DNA of 64,000 nucleotides, taken from contig NC_045144.1 in the NCBI RefSeq assembly GCF_008831285.2, positions 310,001 to 374,000 on the forward strand. Direction: 5' to 3'. Below, one piece after another: positions 58,767-64,000 of the stretch. The stretch is from Nymphaea colorata. Taxonomy: Eukaryota > Streptophyta > Magnoliopsida > Nymphaeales > Nymphaeaceae. The notes under the pieces are model-generated. The model searched no databases. It had not been told where the DNA came from and was given only the letters and a program-made list of their open reading frames with translations. Position 1 is the first letter of the stretch. Each line of letters opens with the position of its first letter. Both the position numbers and the translations under genes were made by a program.

Positions 58767-59035
58767 ATATAAGAGGTCTGTTGGTTTTTGTTTGTGATCG
58801 AAGTATAGTGTGTGTGTGTGTGTGTGTGTGTATAATGTAAGAGGTCTGTTGGTTTTTGTTTGTGATCCAAGTAGGGTGTGTCTCTGTGTGTGTGTGTGTG
58901 TGTATATATATATTCATATACATATATATATTGTAAGAGGTCTGTTGGTTTTTGTTTGTGATCGAAGTAGTGTGTGTGTGTGTGTATTTTCATTATCTGT
59001 TTACATATATATATTGTAAGAGGTCTGTTGGTCTG
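58767..59035. repeat. Compound minisatellite, four units (unit 2)
   Basis: Equivalent of 51,930-52,195, with slightly different TG run lengths. Confidence 0.8.
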
Positions 59036-59127
59036 TTGTCCAATCTAACTTGATAGATAGTTAGGAGAAAAATAAAGAGAAAAAAGTGATATGTATTTTC
59101 ATTATCTATTATTAGTTATACACGCAC

Positions 59128-59130
<3 letters not shown>

Positions 59131-59176
<46 letters not shown>
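59131..59176. repeat. (AT)n microsatellite
   Basis: Equivalent of 52,295-52,360, shorter and uninterrupted. Confidence 0.95.
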
Positions 59177-59185
<9 letters not shown>

Positions 59186-61860
59186 TGACAGTGCTGTCTC
59201 TTTTATAATGAAAAATATTGAGAAAAGTCTTATCAATGTAAATTATTTGTTTCTATTCAACAGGGTGGTTTCCCTCTTTTTTGACTTCTCGACCACTAAA
59301 AGTGAAGTGTGGTTGAAGAAAGAAATAAAGTGATAGCTCCACGCATTTTGAGTTCTTATGCACGTCTAGAGAGAGGGGGAGAGAGAGAGGGGGAGGAGAG
59401 AGAGCAAACAGAAAGATGGAATTCCTTCCAGCATTAGCTAGTGACGATCAGCAACCATGAAGATTCATGGGGACTGTGGTGTAGGTACTGTGAATAGCTT
59501 TAAAATGGGGAAGGGAAGCTGGTCGATCAAGGCGTCTTTCAGATGTGGTTTCATTAGCATATGTGTTTTCTATATGCTTTTGTGGTGATGCTGCTTTGTG
59601 TTGAAGTCGGTGATATACGTGAGAGACGTCCTTCATAAAAAAGGACGAAAGGTTGCAGAAACTTGTTCTTCTACTTGAAGATTCATATTTAGCACATGTT
59701 GAATCATATAAATTAGACTGTCAATTGCTTCTGATGAAACAGATTTGGATTTTTCATGTTGCCATGGTATTCATAATTCCTGTCTTTGATAGCCACCATA
59801 TTGCCATGGGAAGCACAATCTACCAACTTCACATAAGTATTTTGATTCGAGCCTTTCTATTCCACCTCTAAGTTTGCATCTTTCCCACCAAGGCAGGAAC
59901 TTTAATATCAACAATGTCATATCGTGTAAATTAACGGTTTCTATTCAACGGGGTCGTTCCTCTCTTTTTTTACTTGTCTACCACTGAAAGTGAATGTGTG
60001 GTGGAAGAAAGAAACAGAGTAACAGCTCCATGCCCTTTGACTTCTCTTGCATGAAGAGAGCAAGAGAGAGAGAGAGAGAGAGCGAGAGACGGGAATTACA
60101 TGTTTTGTTCTTATTTAAATAGTAGTTTGTGCTGGCGAGTGGAAAAGAGAGATGAGCCCGACAAATCCTAAGATCTGTTTTAGCAAAAGAACTGAAGTAT
60201 GCAACTTTAGTTTGAAAGCGGAGAGCGCTTCAGGACATAGTGGATCCTTCAGGTCCCTTTTTCAACAGTACCGAGGAGTAACCAATCATTACATAGTCAA
60301 GATGGTTGAAGTTTTCTTGGGAATAAGATGAATAGTGAAGAAGTTTAACAACACTCTGATTGTTCTGAATCTCAAGATAGAAGGAGCTACAATTGTACAC
60401 CAGTAGCAACCTATTTCCCCATGTAACTTCTTATATAAGGTCATTTCAAATGAGTGGCTCTTAGAGAGGCTTTAGGCAACACAATCCCAATTGTCAAGTA
60501 AATTTTTCATTCACCTATTATAGCACTTGTTTGGATGGAGAGAAATTAGTATAAAAGGAAAAGAATGGAAAGGGAAAGAAAGGATTTGGGAAGAAAAGGA
60601 GAGGAAAGAAAATAGAATGAAACAAATTGTTATAAAAGCTTGTTTGAATAGAAATAAAAAGAATTGTTCAAACTATGTTTGTTTAAACTACATAAAGGAA
60701 AAGAAAGAAATAATTGAAGTTGTTTGAATAGAAAGAAAGAACTTTATTTTGATTTGCGCACTGGGAAGGCACAAAATGACAAGAAAATGTGGATGAAGCT
60801 GGACTAGGGCTAGCTAGATGATAAAATCTTGAAGGGTCTGGTAATTAATAGCCATCATTTTCTTTCTTAATAAGACCAGAAAAAATATGTTATCAATTAA
60901 ACATTTTCATTATTTGGGTCAAATGACTCATAAATCCAGTGTTTCTTTGGTCAATGTTTGCCATGAGCCAGACCCAACTAGCATTCAATCGACCATATTT
61001 TTTGTGTTAAGACTGAACCAACTTAAAAAATAAATACACTCTATAGAGATCTTCCCTTGTGCCGGGTGAGCAAGAGGGGTATTTCATCATACCGCTCAAC
61101 AAGAGGGGTATTTCATCCCTAGAGCCAATTCTGTATCAGGTGTACCACAGTTGCAGTTTCATTGAAATTCAACATAATCAGCCTCTATGATGGTAAACCC
61201 TAAATAAAATATACTTATTTCACTGTCAGAAATAAATAATGAATCATGACTAGTTTAGACATATAATTGAGCAAGGTCATCTGTAGACTTAGATAATGTT
61301 TGTTATTTGTTGGGTTAGGCATCTTCCCAGATAGAAAACATATTAGAAGCATCAAACAAATCAATGCTAGTGGGAATATATATATATATTTATATATATG
61401 AGTGTGTGTGTGTGTGTTGAAATTAGGCAGCTATTTCTGTGCTCCGATGGTTATTTTGTATTGTTCAAAACTGCCATAAAAGTTGGATTCCATAATGGAA
61501 AACCATGGTCAAGCAATGGATCGTTGCAAATGCATCTTTTGCAATGTTTTTTATCGACAACAAGCAAACAAATAACCATCCAGCCGTGGAAGTTCACCTT
61601 TGAATCACTTGAATATTCAGAAATGATCGCTCCAATCGATTGTTAATCACCCATTTTAATTACCCTTAAACATGTTTAAAGTATGATGACATTCGTTTAT
61701 TTTCCAGTCAACATTGTAAAATATATGGATCATATGAATATCCCATCAAAGGATGTAGGATGGCCCAGCAAAGCAAAATTACTATGATCTTTCAAAAAAT
61801 TGATTCCTCATGACATGAATAATTTCACACTAGCCGCCAACTTGTGATCTCAACCCCTTC

Positions 61861-62028
61861 TTTAGTGGGGGAGCCAAGAATTTTTGGCTGAAGGGCATGT
61901 GAGTCACCGACCTGGGTTTGATGTGGGGACTATGATGTGACAGCAACTAGGTCCAGCATCGTCGCAACAATACTGATGTGGGGCAATGGTACACAGCAAC
62001 CCACACTTCGCTTCTATACTTCCCTTCT
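61861..62028. mobile_element. MITE-like element in tandem unit 2
   Basis: Same as 55,050-55,218. Confidence 0.4.
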
Positions 62029-63067
62029 TACTTTTCACCGCTTATTGTGGTTACCTAAGGAATACGTTAAGATGTCTCTTACTGATCAAATGGTGATTGG
62101 AATTCTTCAACACAAGAATATTCAAATGCTATTACTTAAAATTGCTTGGATTGTGGAGAAGGGTGCAGAAAACACAAAAAGTTGCATGCAATCCCCGGTA
62201 AATGACGCAAGAACTTGTTACATCACTAGCTAATGTCACCAGCCACTGCAAGTCCCCTGGCAAAATGTTCCAATCTTGGTGTCTATAAATTGTGACATAG
62301 AAAGTGGATTAATTTCTGTGATTTGTATATTTAATTACCTATTTGATCTCTCATGAATAGAATGAGGGGCTCCCTTGACAGTTTCCAACGCAAAAAACCT
62401 ATTTGATTTCACAAGCAGTGGCTGCTGGAAGTTCATGCAGAGCAATTACATTATTATACAAGATTTTTTGTTAGGTACTAGAAAACTATATTTTTAAACT
62501 TAGAACATGGTTACTTCTCAACTTGATTGCAAGATAAGTAATCAAGGTTATAATCAATCACCAAAATACAGAGTACATCACTAACTTGTGGAGCTTGGTG
62601 CATGTTGGATGGAGAGTCTATGCTTCACGCCTTCAAACTAAGCAGAGTCCAACAATCACCAAAATGGTTTTCAGCTAAGATCAAGCTGAAGAAAAATAGA
62701 ACCCTAAAGGGGTAGTGCAAAGCCAAATTTCTGACTGGGGGGTAGTATTAGTTTAACTTTCAACTTTAAGGTATATAAAAAAAATAAAAAAAAAGAAGTA
62801 TCAATGACTGGTATGGGAAATTGCTTACAAAATCCGCAATGCGGCTCCACTACCGTTAAGGCGTCATTTGGCAGCAGGGACACTCATACAGTTTTCATAA
62901 TAGGTAGAAAAATGGGGTATGCTTAGCAGCAGTTCTAACCGAGCGTGAGTGACTATACACAATTTCCCTGGATCTCTTTCCTCCAATGAAAAGATTGAAA
63001 ACCAGAAAGTAACAAAACAGAACACATAACAACTACGAACCATGAAGAAGAGAAAAAAGATCTATTT

Positions 63068-63694
63068 AGATTGGTGCTTTATGTTACTTCATGCCTAAGA
63101 AGGTGTGGTCATTCCAGTTTTCACTTTTAACCTATACAAATAAAACCTTAGGCATGCAATGTATTGGATCGTATAGATATGTAGCCCTCCACATACGTCA
63201 TCATAAGTATATTAGATGCCCAGCTAAGCAAGAAATTAAGTCCTAGATGTCTGAGAAAACTTGTTCCTATAGATGGATAAGCAAATGCTAGTCCATCAAT
63301 TCGAGATCCAATTCCAGATTTTTTAAAGTGATATCTCATCCACAGCATCGCATCGATTGAGGAATCAACAAGCGATATCCCATGACAATGATGGTGGCCA
63401 AAGTGCAGTTTCTTCTCTCCACCGCCTGCAGACACGAAGCCCCGATATGAGATTGAGTTGTGTGCACATCCGAACGCACAAGTATGCAGTGGAAAAAAGC
63501 TGGGGTTTTGATATGTTCAATCTTTTTAATAAAGAAATGTTTATTTTAGACTTTTTTGACATTTTCATAACTTTTTTCTACTCTTTTAAAATGTTTCTTT
63601 TTTTTATATACAGAGAAAAAAGATGGGGTTGGGGTAGTTTTGATTTTTTAAAAAATGATGTTTATTTTAGACTTTTTAACTCTTTCATAATATC

Positions 63695-63726
<32 letters not shown>

Positions 63727-64000
63727 CCTCCTCTTTGAAGATATGTCTTTTCTATAATACCTTTTCTTGTGCCGGATACTCTCCTTTCATTATGGCAGTT
63801 ACATTAATACAAATATGTTTGTGTTGTCCCTTGTCCACCTGAACTCTAATCCTGGTTTTATATGTGTCATACTAATGCAAAAATTTTTGTGTGCTGGTTA
63901 TGATGAAAATAGTCCGAATTCACACCGAAAAAAAAATTGGGAAGACAAAAGTGGAAGTAAAAAAAAAGCTATAAAGGACATACCTTTTGAAAATTACTAA
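63068..64000. repeat. Start of a third, more diverged repeat unit
   Basis: 63,068-63,525 matches the edge shared by units 1 and 2. From 63,530 the sequence follows 49,848-50,230 and 11,120-11,480 but with many differences ('gttttattaatgcaaatatg'-like phrases). It includes a TA run near 63,700. It continues past the window end. Confidence 0.6.

Overview
This is plant nuclear DNA. It has intron-poor nepenthesin-type (A1 family) aspartic protease relics, Ty1-copia and Ty3-gypsy LTR retrotransposons, a LINE, small inverted-repeat elements, and very many (TA)n, (TG)n and (CT)n microsatellites. It also holds a 100-base N run typical of a scaffold join. I see no bacterial or organellar gene, no tRNA or rRNA gene, and no intact, unambiguous protein-coding gene. 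The species cannot be fixed from the sequence; an angiosperm is the safe statement.

Layout. 1-18,857 is arm A of a large segmental duplication. In order it holds a repeat block, aspartic protease AP1 (2,999-4,309), a block of exon-like pieces (6,073-6,680), copia copy A (6,680-9,480), and a long low-copy repeat unit (10,660-18,857). The arm is cut at 18,857 by a reverse-strand LINE (to about 21,460), followed by a second protease relic, AP2 (21,469-23,456). Accessory DNA with a 51-bp tandem repeat follows. 26,572-36,022 holds a non-autonomous Ty3-gypsy element twice, once on each side of the N gap, with the same target-site duplication and flanks. 38,040-56,000 is arm B, the diverged partner of arm A. 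It lacks the 3.9-kb AP1 segment but has an extra 4.6-kb segment (40,910-45,475) with the 5' LTR and leader of copia copy B. From 49,380 the long repeat unit is tandemly arrayed: units at about 49,380-56,260 and 56,260-63,068 are nearly identical, and a more diverged unit begins after 63,530.

Main interpretations. (1) The double gypsy locus is best read as an unmerged contig overlap: the last 4,676 bases before the gap equal the first 4,675 bases after the related point, with small indels clustered at both contig ends. (2) The gypsy insertion has a recognisable empty site in the same window (about 43,540-43,565). Its LTRs differ at 29 of 413 positions by my hand count, so the insertion is far older than the duplication across the gap. 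(3) Arms A and B differ by reciprocal kilobase-scale insertions or deletions, and both copia copies share one internal deletion (no reverse transcriptase, RNase H or 3' LTR), so that deletion came before the duplication. (4) Both protease relics have changed the Thr of the first catalytic Asp-Thr-Gly motif (to Ala in AP1, to Pro in AP2) but keep the second motif, Asp-Ser-Gly.

Nothing here works together as a pathway. The window is a repeat-built, actively rearranging stretch around a small cluster of decaying aspartic protease genes. All alignments were made by eye.
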